Shown: positions 41,258 to 49,266, counted from the stretch's first letter. The stretch is DNA of 64,000 bases from Nocardioides_C sp963700955 (GCA_963700955.1 CAVOZH010000008.1:62001-126000); one strand, 5' to 3'. Made by a program: numbers and translations. Notes: generated from the letters alone by a model not told the origin.

Positions 41258-42100
41258 GTGGCGGACGCACCAATCGGGATCTTCGACTCAGGCTTCGGTG
41301 GACTCACCGTGGCCCGTTCTGTGATCGACCAGCTTCCTCATGAGCCGATCATCTACCTCGGCGACACCGCCCGGCAGCCCTATGGGCTCAAGCCGATCGG
41401 CGAGGTCCGGGAGTACGCCCTGGAGTGCCTCGACCACCTGGTCGACGAGGGCGTGAAGGCGCTCGTCATCGCCTGCAACTCCGCGAGCGCGGCGGTGCTG
41501 CGGGACGCGCGGGAGAGGTACCCGGTACCAGTGGTCGAGGTGATCATCCCCGCCACCCGACGGGCGGTGGCCGCGAGCCGCACCGGCCAGATCGGCGTCA
41601 TCTGCACCCGGACGACCGCGGACTCGATGGCCTATGACGACGCGTTCGCCGCCGCGCCGCACGTCACGCTGCACACGCAGGCCTGCCCGAGGTTCGTGGA
41701 GTTCGTCGAGGCCGGCGTGACGAGTGGCTCGGAGCTCCTGGCGGCGGCCCACGAGTACCTCGACCCGCTCGTGTCCGAGGGCATCGACACCCTCGTGCTC
41801 GGCTGCACGCACTACCCGCTGCTCACGGGCGTGGTGTCCTTCGTGATGGGGGACCAGGTCACGCTCGTCTCAAGCGCGGAGGAGACCGCGAAGGACGTCT
41901 ACCGACTGCTCGTGCGTCACGAGCTCGAGCGCGACCCGTCTCTCGGCCCGCCGCAGCATCGGTTCCTCACGACCGGGAGCCCCGACGAGTTCGCGCGCAT
42001 CGGCAGCCGGTTCCTCGGGCCCGAGCTCCAGACCGCTAGCCAGCTCGCGCAGCAGACCGCGTGGTCGCGGCCCACAGCACCCACCGGGGGCGGTGCATGA
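41258..42100 (+). CDS. murI: Glutamate racemase
   Basis: A 280-aa enzyme making D-glutamate for peptidoglycan. Both catalytic cysteines are present, in ACNSASAA and GCTHYPLL, and the opening IGIFDSGFGGLTVARSV is the family signature. Its last four bases overlap the start of the next gene. It is followed by the phosphodiesterase gene as in mycobacteria. Confidence 0.96.
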   Translation: MADAPIGIFDSGFGGLTVARSVIDQLPHEPIIYLGDTARQPYGLKPIGEVREYALECLDHLVDEGVKALVIACNSASAAVLRDARERYPVPVVEVIIPATRRAVAASRTGQIGVICTRTTADSMAYDDAFAAAPHVTLHTQACPRFVEFVEAGVTSGSELLAAAHEYLDPLVSEGIDTLVLGCTHYPLLTGVVSFVMGDQVTLVSSAEETAKDVYRLLVRHELERDPSLGPPQHRFLTTGSPDEFARIGSRFLGPELQTASQLAQQTAWSRPTAPTGGGA

Positions 42101-42858
42101 GGCTCACCGTCGTGGGATGCTCGGGCTCCTATCCCGGGCCGGACTCGCCTGCCAGCAGCTACCTGGTCGAGGCCGAGGACGGTGACCGCACGTGGCGCGT
42201 GCTGCTCGACCTGGGCAGCGGTGCGCTGGGCCCCCTCCACGGGGTGGTCGACCCGCTGTCGATCGACGCGGTGTTCATCAGCCACCTCCACCCGGACCAC
42301 TGGTTCGACATGAGCGGCTTCTACGTGCTGCGCAAGTACCACCCCTCCGGTCCGCAGCCGCGCATCCCGGTCTACGGACCCCGCGGCATCGCGAAGCGGA
42401 TGGCCACGGCCTACGGCCTCGCCGAGCAGCCGGGGATGACCGAGGAGTTCGACTTCCGGGAGTACGACGAGCACTGCCCTGTCACGGTCGGCCCGCTGAC
42501 CCTCAGCGTGGCCCGGGTCGCGCACCCCGTGGCGACGTACGCCATCAAGGTGACCCACGGCGAGCGGTCCTTCGTCTACAGCGGCGACACCGGTCCGTGC
42601 GAGGCGCTGGTCGACCTCGCCCGCGACGCCGACCTGCTGCTCGCCGAGGCCGCCTTCCGGGAAGGCGAGGACAACCCCACCGGCCTGCACATGACGGGCA
42701 AGGAGGCCGGCGAGACAGCCGCCCGCGCAGGGGCACACCGGCTCGTGCTCACGCACATCCCGCCGTGGTACGAGAAGGCCCACGCCCTCGAGGAGGCACG
42801 TCCGGTGTTCGAGGGGCCGCTCGACCTCGCCCGGTGCGGTGCAACCTACGACGTCTGA
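42097..42858 (+). CDS. MBL-fold phosphodiesterase (Rv1339-like)
   Basis: A 253-aa metallo-hydrolase with ISHLHPDHWFD (HxHxDH), a second ligand histidine in RVAHPVATYAI, YSGDTGPC and a C-terminal LTHIPPWY. The sequence and the murI-MBL-rph-rdgB order match mycobacterial Rv1339, reported as an atypical cyclic-AMP phosphodiesterase, so a cyclic-nucleotide or RNA-related role is likely. The ATG at 42097 overlaps the murI stop (ATGA). Confidence 0.9.
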   Translation: MRLTVVGCSGSYPGPDSPASSYLVEAEDGDRTWRVLLDLGSGALGPLHGVVDPLSIDAVFISHLHPDHWFDMSGFYVLRKYHPSGPQPRIPVYGPRGIAKRMATAYGLAEQPGMTEEFDFREYDEHCPVTVGPLTLSVARVAHPVATYAIKVTHGERSFVYSGDTGPCEALVDLARDADLLLAEAAFREGEDNPTGLHMTGKEAGETAARAGAHRLVLTHIPPWYEKAHALEEARPVFEGPLDLARCGATYDV

Positions 42859-42869
42859 GTCCTGAGCGC

Positions 42870-43050
42870 TCAGGCGGCGCGCTCGAACACCTGCCGGGCG
42901 CGGTCCACCCGGCCCGCCATGGCCAGTGCCTGGGCCAGCCGGAACGTGCAGAGCAGGAACGTGCTCTCCTCTCGCGGGCACGATCGGGAGCATCAGGGTG
43001 GAGGGGTCAAGCGCGTCGGTCCCGACGTACAGACCACCACGCAGGCCGGC
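42870..43050 (-). pseudogene. Glycoside hydrolase family 15 remnant, interior deleted
   Basis: Reading the minus strand, a segment YVGTDALDPSTLMLPIVPA is followed in another frame by EESTFLLCTFRLAQALAMAG and RVDRARQVFERAA with a TGA at 42872-42870. These match two separated blocks of the C-terminal catalytic region of GH15 trehalase/glucoamylase proteins; about 60-70 residues between them are missing, as is the whole N-terminal part. The scar fills the gap between the phosphodiesterase gene and rph. Confidence 0.65.
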
Positions 43051-43055
43051 CTCGG

Positions 43056-43061
43056 TAGGGT
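43056..43061 (+). promoter_or_regulatory. -10 element of rph
   Basis: TAGGGT ends 7 nt before the ATG at 43069; leaderless start likely. Confidence 0.5.
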
Positions 43062-43068
43062 CTCGCCC

Positions 43069-43791
43069 ATGACGACCCGACCTGACGGACGCGAGAACGA
43101 CGACCTTCGACCCATCAAGATCACCCGCCACTGGCTCGACCACGCGGCGGGCTCGGTCCTCGTGGAGTTCGGCCGGACCCGGGTGCTGTGCGCGGCCTCC
43201 GCGTCGGTCGGCGTGCCCCGCTGGCGCAAGGACTCGGGGCTCGGCTGGGTCACCGCGGAGTACGCCATGCTGCCGTCCGCCACGCACACCCGCTCAGACC
43301 GCGAGTCGGTGAAGGGCCGGGTCGGCGGACGTACCCAGGAGATCTCCCGGCTCGTCGGACGGTCGCTGCGCGCGATCGTCGACTACAAGGCCCTGGGAGA
43401 GAACACCATCGTGCTCGACTGCGACGTGCTCCAGGCCGACGGCGGCACTCGCACCGCGGCGATCACCGGCGCGTACGTCGCGCTCGCCGACGCCTGCGCC
43501 CACCTCCGCGAGAAGGGCGTGCTGAAGGGCGAGCCGCTGACCGGGTCGATCTCGGCCGTGTCGGTGGGGATCATCGACGGCGAGATCCGGCTCGACCTGC
43601 CCTACGAGGAGGACGTCCGGGCCGAGACCGACATGAACGTCGTGATGACCGGCGACGGGATGTTCGTCGAGGTCCAGGGCACCGCCGAGGGGCAGCCCTT
43701 CGACCGCCGCCACCTCGACGGGCTGCTGTCGATGGCGGAGAAGGGCTGCGCCGACCTGACCCGCTTGCAGCAGGAAGCCCTCCGTGGCTGA
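43069..43791 (+). CDS. rph: Ribonuclease PH
   Basis: A 240-aa phosphorolytic 3' exonuclease that trims tRNA precursors. Seen: HAAGSVLVEFGRTRVLCAAS, EYAMLPSATHTRSDRES, the phosphate-binding QEISRLVGRSLRA and the conserved QADGGTRTAAITGAYVAL. The ATG at 43069 is the normal start; the open frame further upstream runs through the GH15 scar. It overlaps rdgB by 8 nt. Confidence 0.96.
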   Translation: MTTRPDGRENDDLRPIKITRHWLDHAAGSVLVEFGRTRVLCAASASVGVPRWRKDSGLGWVTAEYAMLPSATHTRSDRESVKGRVGGRTQEISRLVGRSLRAIVDYKALGENTIVLDCDVLQADGGTRTAAITGAYVALADACAHLREKGVLKGEPLTGSISAVSVGIIDGEIRLDLPYEEDVRAETDMNVVMTGDGMFVEVQGTAEGQPFDRRHLDGLLSMAEKGCADLTRLQQEALRG

Positions 43792-44482
43792 CCAGGCCCA
43801 GCCGACCGCGCCCGGGGAACCGGCCGGCGAGGTCGGTGAGACTCGGCCCCGGGTCTTCCTCGCCTCCCGCAACGCCAAGAAGCTCGCCGAGATGCAGCGG
43901 ATCCTCGAGGGGTTCGTGCCGCACATCGAGGTGCTCGGGCTCGACGACGTCGAGCACTACGACGAGCCCGCGGAGACCGAACCGACCTTCGAGGGCAACG
44001 CGCTGATCAAGGCACACGCCGCCGTCGAGGCGACCGGGCTGCCTTCGCTCGCCGACGACAGCGGACTGTGCGTCGACGCCCTCAACGAGATGCCGGGGGT
44101 GCTCTCCGCGCGCTGGAGCGGTCTGGCGAAGGACGGCCGTGCCGACGTGGACCGGGCGAACAACGAGCTGCTGCTCGCCCAGATCGCGGATGTGCCCGAC
44201 GACCGACGCGGCGCCCGGTTCCGCTGTGCCGTGGCGTTCGTCCACCCCGACCCCTCGGGAGACCTCGTGGAGCACGTCGAGCACGGCGAGATGCCCGGAC
44301 GGGTGATCCGTGAGATGCGGGGGAGTGGCGGGTTCGGCTACGACGTGATCTTCGTCGCCCACGGTCACGACGTCACCTCGGCGGAGCTCCCCCCGGACGA
44401 GAAGGACGCGATCTCCCATCGCGGGCAGGCGCTCCGCCGGATCGCCCCCGTCGTGGCCGAGGCGCTGAGGACTGCGGGCTAG
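43784..44482 (+). CDS. rdgB: XTP/dITP diphosphatase (RdgB/HAM1)
   Basis: A 232-aa house-cleaning pyrophosphatase that removes deaminated purine nucleotides. Seen: FLASRNAKKLAEM, EPTFEGNALIKAHAA, LADDSGLCVDAL, GGFGYDVIF and ISHRGQALR. About 20 extra residues precede the domain. The GTG start overlaps the end of rph. The stop abuts a decayed LuxR fragment. Confidence 0.96.
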   Translation: MADQAQPTAPGEPAGEVGETRPRVFLASRNAKKLAEMQRILEGFVPHIEVLGLDDVEHYDEPAETEPTFEGNALIKAHAAVEATGLPSLADDSGLCVDALNEMPGVLSARWSGLAKDGRADVDRANNELLLAQIADVPDDRRGARFRCAVAFVHPDPSGDLVEHVEHGEMPGRVIREMRGSGGFGYDVIFVAHGHDVTSAELPPDEKDAISHRGQALRRIAPVVAEALRTAG

Positions 44483-44696
44483 CCCGACCGAAGAGCTCCA
44501 CCCGCTCCGACGGGGAGGCAGCCTCGACGGTCACGGCAATGTCGCGCGCCTCGGAGCGCGGCGCGTCGCCGATCCTCGCCGCGCGGACAGTCAGCCAGAG
44601 CCCGTCGGCCAGGTACACCCGGGCGAGGGGCTGGTTGGTGTCGACGCCGGCCTCGTTCGCCAGTAGCTGTGCGGCGACGTTGTAGGTGCTCGCCGG
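44483..44696 (-). pseudogene. LuxR-type regulator fragment without its HTH
   Basis: A minus-strand frame gives STYNVAAQLLANEAGVDTNQ, LARVYLADGLWLTVRAARIG and DIAVTVEAASPSERVELFGR. This is the linker region that normally precedes the LuxR HTH in a group of actinobacterial GAF/LuxR regulators. The HTH that should follow is absent because the frame runs directly into the end of rdgB, and no intact N-terminal domain lies upstream. Confidence 0.65.
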
Positions 44697-44848
44697 AACA
44701 GGTGCCCCGCTGCCTGGGCCACGGTCTGAGAGTACGCGCGCGGATGCCTCCGGTGGCCCCGACAGGAAGACCCCAGAAACCTGGGATAGGCCCCGAGGCG
44801 CGGCCCTCCTACGGTCGGGGGGACGGCGGCACCATCAGAGGAGTCACG

Positions 44849-45070
44849 ATGCCGACACTGCACATCGAGCACCCGATCGTGGACTTCGGTCTCTGGAAGA
44901 CCGCGTTCGATCGCTTCGAGAAGATCCGTGAGCAGTCGGGGGTGGTCGGTCACCGGATCCAGCGGCCGGTGGACGACGTACCTATCTGGTCGTCGCCGGA
45001 GCAGTCGCCCGCCCTGGTCGGCACACCTCAGTCGGGGATCCTCGAACCAGCGGAGCGAGCGGCGAGCTAG
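44849..45070 (+). CDS. Shortened small conserved protein (73 aa), internal in-frame deletion
   Basis: The N-terminus (MPTLHIEHPIVDFGLWKTAF, ending RIQRPVDD) and C-terminus (WSSPEQSPALVGTPQSGILE) match a family of about 95-aa actinobacterial proteins. The central strand block (the YVMIDLDFDxxxEAExF region, recalled from the family) is missing, removed in frame. AGAGGAG precedes the ATG. The product might still fold but lacks roughly a quarter of the domain. The family function is unknown. The stop overlaps the end of the convergent MDMPI gene. Confidence 0.7.
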   Translation: MPTLHIEHPIVDFGLWKTAFDRFEKIREQSGVVGHRIQRPVDDVPIWSSPEQSPALVGTPQSGILEPAERAAS

Positions 45071-45861
45071 TCCACACCCTGGGCGACAACGTCCTGGAAC
45101 CGGGCGTGCACCCTCTCGTCACCCGTACGGTCGAGAGAACCGACGGTCGGTCGTCCCCAGAGCCAGCAGTCGAGGTCGGCAGCCGTCCCCTCGACGGTGG
45201 CAGCGACCTCCTCGCCGTCGTCGGCCACGGCCACCTCGACGGCGGTCTCGTCGCTGTAGGTGTTCCCGGTATCAGGGCTGGTGCCGCTGAACTGCCCAAG
45301 AGTCACGCGCCAGGAGCTGCCGGTGTCGGCCGCGCGGATACGCAGGCTCGCGTCCTCGTCGAGAGTCATGCGCGCCCACGAGGGGACGCCACCGAACATG
45401 ATCCGAAGCGCCTCGTCCACGCCGTCGGTCGCGAGCTCGGGATCTATGGGCGCACGCTCGATGTCGGCTGTCAGCTCGGCGTCGACACGGTGGATCAGTG
45501 CCTCGTGAGCCTGCCGTCTCCGGATGAACCCGGCCGTCTGCTCCTTCGACCAGGTCCATCGGCGTTCAGCCGGGTCGGTGTCGGCCAGCGCGGTCTGGAG
45601 CTCCTTCGTGGCGTCGTCGAAGAACGCCAGCAGGCCTTCGCGGTCAGCCGGTCGGTCGGGGTGCTGGACACCGTCGGGGTCGGTGAGCTCGTCGCGCACG
45701 ATCGTGCCCCAGAACCACTGCACCTCGCCGAGGTGCCACAGCAGGTCGTCGGTCTGCCAGTCGGGGCAGGTCGGCACCTGGCCGTCGGCCGGCGCGTCGC
45801 GCAGCACGGCGACGAAGCGGGCGGAGTTCTCGCGCAGCTGTCCCACGTAATCGAGCGTCAT
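45067..45861 (-). CDS. Maleylpyruvate isomerase / mycothiol-dependent family protein
   Basis: A 264-aa protein with an N-terminal DinB-like MDMPI metal-binding domain (CPDWQTDDLLWHLGEVQWFW, RRQAHEALIHRVDAEL) and an MDMPI C-terminal domain. The histidines of the zinc site appear present. Many members are mycothiol-S-transferases of unknown substrate; some isomerise maleylpyruvate. It is not linked to an aromatic gene cluster. The ATG at 45861 is chosen over 45873 by similarity to relatives. Confidence 0.88.
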   Translation of the reverse strand: MTLDYVGQLRENSARFVAVLRDAPADGQVPTCPDWQTDDLLWHLGEVQWFWGTIVRDELTDPDGVQHPDRPADREGLLAFFDDATKELQTALADTDPAERRWTWSKEQTAGFIRRRQAHEALIHRVDAELTADIERAPIDPELATDGVDEALRIMFGGVPSWARMTLDEDASLRIRAADTGSSWRVTLGQFSGTSPDTGNTYSDETAVEVAVADDGEEVAATVEGTAADLDCWLWGRPTVGSLDRTGDERVHARFQDVVAQGVD

Positions 45862-45924
45862 GGGAGCAGCCAACCACGGAGCTGCGACACAGTCACGAGC
45901 CTCGTCGCCGCGCGGCGGCGTCTG

Positions 45925-46848
45925 TCAGACCGTGACCACGATCTTCCCGCGGGTGTGGCCGGACTCCGAGAGCCGGTGCGCGTCGGGCATGTGCTCGAGC
46001 GGGAACACCTTGGCAACGTCCACGCGCAGCTTGCCGGCGTCAGCCAGGGCAGCGAGAGCGTCGAGGTGGTCGCGCTCAGGCCGCACGAAGACATACCGGC
46101 CGCCGAGCGCGAGCACCTTCTGGGCGTCGATGACCGACACGATCCGAGAGCGGTCCTTGACCTGGCGAGGCGCGTCGTCGAGCGCCTCGTCGCCGATCAG
46201 GTCGAGCACGGCGTCCACGGGAGCGGACAGCTGCTCGCTGACCGGGCCGTGGTGGTAGTCGATCACCTCGGACGCACCCAGGTCGCGAAGGAACTCGTGG
46301 TTGTCCGGGCTCGCGGTGGCCACGACTTCGCAGCCGCGAGAGGCGGCGATCTGCACGGCGAACTGACCCACCCCGCCCGCGGCAGCGTGGACCAGAACCC
46401 GCTCCCCGGCGCCGACGCCGAGCGCTTCGACGAGGCTCTGGTAGGCGGTGAGCCCGGCCAGGGGCACTGCGGCCGCCTCCTCGAACGACAGCGACGTGGG
46501 CTTGCGCGCGACGGTCCGCTCCGGCGCAGGCACCAGCTCCGCCGACGTACCCCATTGCACGTCGTCGCGGCGCATGTACCCCCAGACCTCGTCGCCCACC
46601 TGAAGCCCGGTGACGACCGCGGGCCCGACCGCCTCCACGACCCCGGAGACGTCCCAGCCCGGGATGATCGGCAGGTGGTGAGGGTAGGCGCCCTGGAGGT
46701 ATCCGAGTCGGATCTTCCAGTCCACAGGGTTCACGCTGGTGGCCTTCACGCGCACCAGGACGGCGTCGGGCCCGACGGGCGGGTCGTCGTGCTCTCGGAC
46801 GGTGATGACGTCGGCGTCGCCGTACTCGTCGTAGACGGCTGCTCTCAC
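45925..46848 (-). CDS. NADP-dependent quinone oxidoreductase-like MDR protein
   Basis: A 307-aa zinc-free medium-chain dehydrogenase. Seen: GWDVSGVVEAVG, the NADP motif VHAAAGGVGQFAVQIAASRG and the C-terminal SGHTRGKIVVTV. It probably reduces quinones or enones. The GTG at 46848 is favoured because AGGAG lies about 8 nt upstream; the longer frame adds a basic low-complexity leader. Confidence 0.9.
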   Translation of the reverse strand: MRAAVYDEYGDADVITVREHDDPPVGPDAVLVRVKATSVNPVDWKIRLGYLQGAYPHHLPIIPGWDVSGVVEAVGPAVVTGLQVGDEVWGYMRRDDVQWGTSAELVPAPERTVARKPTSLSFEEAAAVPLAGLTAYQSLVEALGVGAGERVLVHAAAGGVGQFAVQIAASRGCEVVATASPDNHEFLRDLGASEVIDYHHGPVSEQLSAPVDAVLDLIGDEALDDAPRQVKDRSRIVSVIDAQKVLALGGRYVFVRPERDHLDALAALADAGKLRVDVAKVFPLEHMPDAHRLSESGHTRGKIVVTV

Positions 46849-46932
46849 CAGGGGGCTCCTTCTCGATCGGGGACGCGGAGATGGTGACCGCATCGGGACT
46901 AGGACAAACGGGGTGGGAGACGACGAATGGGC

Positions 46933-47325
46933 TCAGGCTCCGGGGTAGAGGCGGAAGCCCAGCATCTCCTTGTGCTCGAAGGTCTCGTAGAAAGCCTGGG
47001 CCCGGTCCGTGATCAGGTCCATCCGCTTGGTGCCTGTCGCCTGGAAGGTGGCCACGGTCAGCAGTCGTCCGATGCCGCGTCGCCGGTGGTCGGGATGCAC
47101 GGCGAGGAAGCTCAGGTGGGACTGGAGGACTCCGTCGCCGAGCGCCTGCGCGAAACCGACGACCTCGCCGTCGTCGACTGCGGTGTAGGCGGATGAGCCT
47201 GGCGCGGTGCAGACCTCGAGCACGACGGCCGCGTCGCTCAGCGAGGGCCACTGGACCGTCGTACACAACCGCGCGATGCCGGGGGCATGACCGACTTCGA
47301 AGGGCACGATTTCCACAGACGTCAT
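46933..47325 (-). CDS. GNAT family N-acetyltransferase
   Basis: A 130-aa single-domain GNAT enzyme with the acetyl-CoA loop HPDHRRRGIGRLLT. The substrate is unknown. The ATG at 47325 is 7 nt downstream of a minus-strand TATGGT -10 box; the longer open frame would read through the upstream tRNA and is rejected. Confidence 0.9.
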   Translation of the reverse strand: MTSVEIVPFEVGHAPGIARLCTTVQWPSLSDAAVVLEVCTAPGSSAYTAVDDGEVVGFAQALGDGVLQSHLSFLAVHPDHRRRGIGRLLTVATFQATGTKRMDLITDRAQAFYETFEHKEMLGFRLYPGA

Positions 47326-47332
47326 GCCGCCG

Positions 47333-47338
47333 ACCATA
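47333..47338 (-). promoter_or_regulatory. -10 element of the GNAT gene
   Basis: TATGGT on the minus strand, 7 nt before the ATG at 47325. Confidence 0.5.
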
Positions 47339-47385
47339 GACGGCCCGGTTCGGTCGGCGACGGTGCCTAGCGTCGCTGCGAGGGG

Positions 47386-47463
47386 TGGTGCGCCCGGCGA
47401 GACTCGAACTCGCACTGCGCAGGACCTAAACCTGCTGCCTCCTGCCAATTGGGCTACGGGCGC
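47386..47463 (-). tRNA. tRNA with UAG anticodon (codon CUA, Leu) and a short variable arm
   Basis: Cloverleaf on the minus strand: acceptor GCGCCCG/CGGGCGC, 3-bp D stem with a GG-containing loop, anticodon stem GCAGG/CCTGC with loop TTTAGGT (anticodon TAG), variable region GCAGT, T stem GCGAG/CTCGC with loop TTCGAGT, discriminator A and an encoded CCA. By anticodon it is tRNA-Leu, but bacterial leucine tRNAs carry a long class II variable arm, which is absent. Sequence and pairing are otherwise canonical. Confidence 0.85.
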
Positions 47464-47494
47464 GCGCCGCACAGTCTAGGCGCAGGAGATCTCG

Positions 47495-47971
47495 TCAGCC
47501 TGCCAGGCCGAGGTCGCGGCGGAGCTTGGCGACGTGCCCGGTGGCCTTGACGTTGTACTGCGCCACCTCGACCTTGCCCTCCTCGTCGACCACGAACGTC
47601 GAGCGGATCACGCCCTGGACGACCTTGCCGTACATCTTCTTCTCGCCGAACGCGCCCCACTGCGTCATCACGGACCTGTCCTGGTCCGAGAGCAGGGTGA
47701 TCGTCAGCGAGTCGCGCTCCCGGAACTTCGCGAGCTTCTCCGGCTTGTCGGGGGAGATGCCGAGCACCCCGTAGCCGGCCGCCTTCAGCGAGTCGAGGGA
47801 GTCGGTGAAGTCGCACGCCTGCTTGGTGCAGCCGGGGGTCATCGCGGCCGGGTAGAAGTACACGATCACCTTGCGGCCCCGCAGCTCCGAGAGCGTCACC
47901 GTCGAGCCGTCGTCGGTCGGCAGGGCGAAGTCGGGGGCGACGTCTCCGGGGGAGAGGCGGTTCTCACTCAT
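47495..47971 (-). CDS. bcp: Thioredoxin-dependent thiol peroxidase (Bcp)
   Basis: A 158-aa peroxiredoxin Q. The peroxidatic Cys48 lies in PAAMTPGCTK, and a resolving Cys53 follows five residues later, the atypical two-cysteine arrangement. It reduces peroxides using thioredoxin. The ATG at 47971 gives normal length. It diverges from the nickel/cobalt transporter operon across a Nur-type palindrome, which could also influence this gene. Confidence 0.95.
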   Translation of the reverse strand: MSENRLSPGDVAPDFALPTDDGSTVTLSELRGRKVIVYFYPAAMTPGCTKQACDFTDSLDSLKAAGYGVLGISPDKPEKLAKFRERDSLTITLLSDQDRSVMTQWGAFGEKKMYGKVVQGVIRSTFVVDEEGKVEVAQYNVKATGHVAKLRRDLGLAG

Positions 47972-48024
47972 CGGGGCTCCTTCGACGGGGCATCGGGCAC
48001 CCGGTCCACGGCTGGAACAGGTGC

Positions 48025-48047
48025 TTATTGCGAACGATTCGCAATAA
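48025..48047. promoter_or_regulatory. Nur/Fur-type palindrome upstream of the ECF nickel/cobalt operon
   Basis: Arms TTATTGCGAA and TTCGCAATAA (10 bp each, spacer CGA). The core TTGC-N9-GCAA fits the nickel-regulator Nur consensus tTGCaa-N5-ttGCAA as I recall it from Streptomyces. It lies between bcp and the transporter genes. Confidence 0.7.
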
Positions 48048-48168
48048 CGTACAGTCTTCATGTAGCACCGAAGGGTCTCAGTGCCGAGCGGACAACAACG
48101 TATAGCCCGACCGACCGCCCGAGCACCCGGCCCGCCACGAATCAGGCCCACGGAGGACCGACCGCAAA

Positions 48169-48879
48169 ATGCACGTGCCCGATGGATTCCTCGACGCGCC
48201 GACGTCGATCGCGACAGGTGTGGCCGCAACGGCTGCCGTCGCTCTTGCGCTGCGCAAGGCGCGGGTCGAGCTCGACGACCGGACCGCGCCGATGGCCGGC
48301 CTCGTCGCGACGTTCGTGTTCTCCGCCCAGATGATGAACTTCCCCGTCGGCCTCGGCACGAGCGGCCACCTCCTCGGGGGAGCGCTCGCAGCCGTCCTCG
48401 TCGGTCCGTGGACCGGCCTCCTCGCCGTGAGCGTCGTGATCATCGTGCAGGCCCTCCTCCTCGCAGACGGTGGCATCACCGCACTCGGCACGAACATCAG
48501 CCTGATGGCCGTCGTGGGCGTGCTCGTCGGATGGCTCGCCTTCCGAGGCCTCCAGCGACTGCTGCCCAAGCGCCTCAGCCTGGTGCCGGTCGTCGCCGCG
48601 GCGGGCGCGTTCGTCTCGGTTCCGGTGGCAGCCCTTCTCTTCGTGGGCCTGTACGCCGTGGGCGGCACCGCCCCCGTGCCCCTCGCCGGCCTGGCCACCG
48701 CGATGCTCGGCTGGCACGTGCTCATCGGGGTCGGCGAGGCTGTCATCACGGGCCTCGTGGTCGCGAGCGTGATCGCGCTCCGCCCCGACCTCGTGTACGG
48801 CGCCCGCCCGGTCCTGCGTCAGCGGGAGCTCGAGATCCGGACGGCAGGACGTTCCGCGGAACAGGATGCCGCCGCATGA
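48169..48879 (+). CDS. ECF nickel/cobalt transporter S component NikM/CbiM
   Basis: A 236-aa membrane protein starting MHVPDGFLDAP, the diagnostic metal-binding N-terminus of CbiM/NikM (amino group, His2 and the loop capture Ni or Co). Six or seven hydrophobic segments follow, with GTSGHLLGGALAAVLVGPW and LGTNISLMAVVG. GGAGG lies 12 nt before the ATG. It is first in an M-N-Q-O operon. A Nur-type operator and lack of a cobalamin riboswitch favour nickel (inference). Confidence 0.93.
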   Translation: MHVPDGFLDAPTSIATGVAATAAVALALRKARVELDDRTAPMAGLVATFVFSAQMMNFPVGLGTSGHLLGGALAAVLVGPWTGLLAVSVVIIVQALLLADGGITALGTNISLMAVVGVLVGWLAFRGLQRLLPKRLSLVPVVAAAGAFVSVPVAALLFVGLYAVGGTAPVPLAGLATAMLGWHVLIGVGEAVITGLVVASVIALRPDLVYGARPVLRQRELEIRTAGRSAEQDAAA

Positions 48880-49265
48880 GGACCCGCACCCTCGTCGTCA
48901 CCGGTCTCCTGGTCGCCCTTCTCGTCGCAGGGGTGGCGAGCTACTGGGCGTCCAGCCATCCCGACGGGCTCCAGCACGTCGCCCAGCAGGCCGGCTTCGC
49001 CGACAAGGCCAAGGGCTCCGCCGCCGATGACTCGCCCCTGTCGGGATACAAGGTCAAGGGCGTCGAGAACGACGCTGTCTCCCGCGGGCTCGCAGGTGTG
49101 CTGGGTGCGGTGGTCGTCCTGGTGATCGCCGGCGGGCTCACCTACGCCGTACGTCGGAGGGGCTCGACGGACCTGGACGAACCCGACCAGCCGGCCAGGG
49201 ATGACCCGGAGTCCGATCGACACGACTCGGGCGCAGCGAGGCTCGACGAGCGGGGGCGGGGCTGA
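48876..49265 (+). CDS. PDGLE-domain protein (NikN/CbiN-like)
   Basis: A 129-aa two-TM accessory component: an N-terminal membrane helix, a PDGLQHVAQQAGF extracytoplasmic loop of the PDGLE type, a second helix near residue 70-90 and a polar acidic tail. In Ni/Co ECF systems this protein assists loading of the S component. The ATG overlaps the NikM stop (ATGA). Confidence 0.88.
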   Translation: MRTRTLVVTGLLVALLVAGVASYWASSHPDGLQHVAQQAGFADKAKGSAADDSPLSGYKVKGVENDAVSRGLAGVLGAVVVLVIAGGLTYAVRRRGSTDLDEPDQPARDDPESDRHDSGAARLDERGRG

Positions 49266-49266
49266 C

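Noticed and set aside
47386..47463. Amber suppressor tRNA
   Set aside because: The anticodon is UAG, which reads CUA leucine codons, not the UAG stop codon.
47338..47472. Longer GNAT protein starting at 47472
   Set aside because: The extension would be translated from the tRNA gene; a -10 box and ATG at 47325 fit better.
48050..48168. Cobalamin riboswitch before the CbiM/NikM gene
   Set aside because: No B12-box-like sequence or suitable leader length; the Nur-type palindrome explains regulation better.
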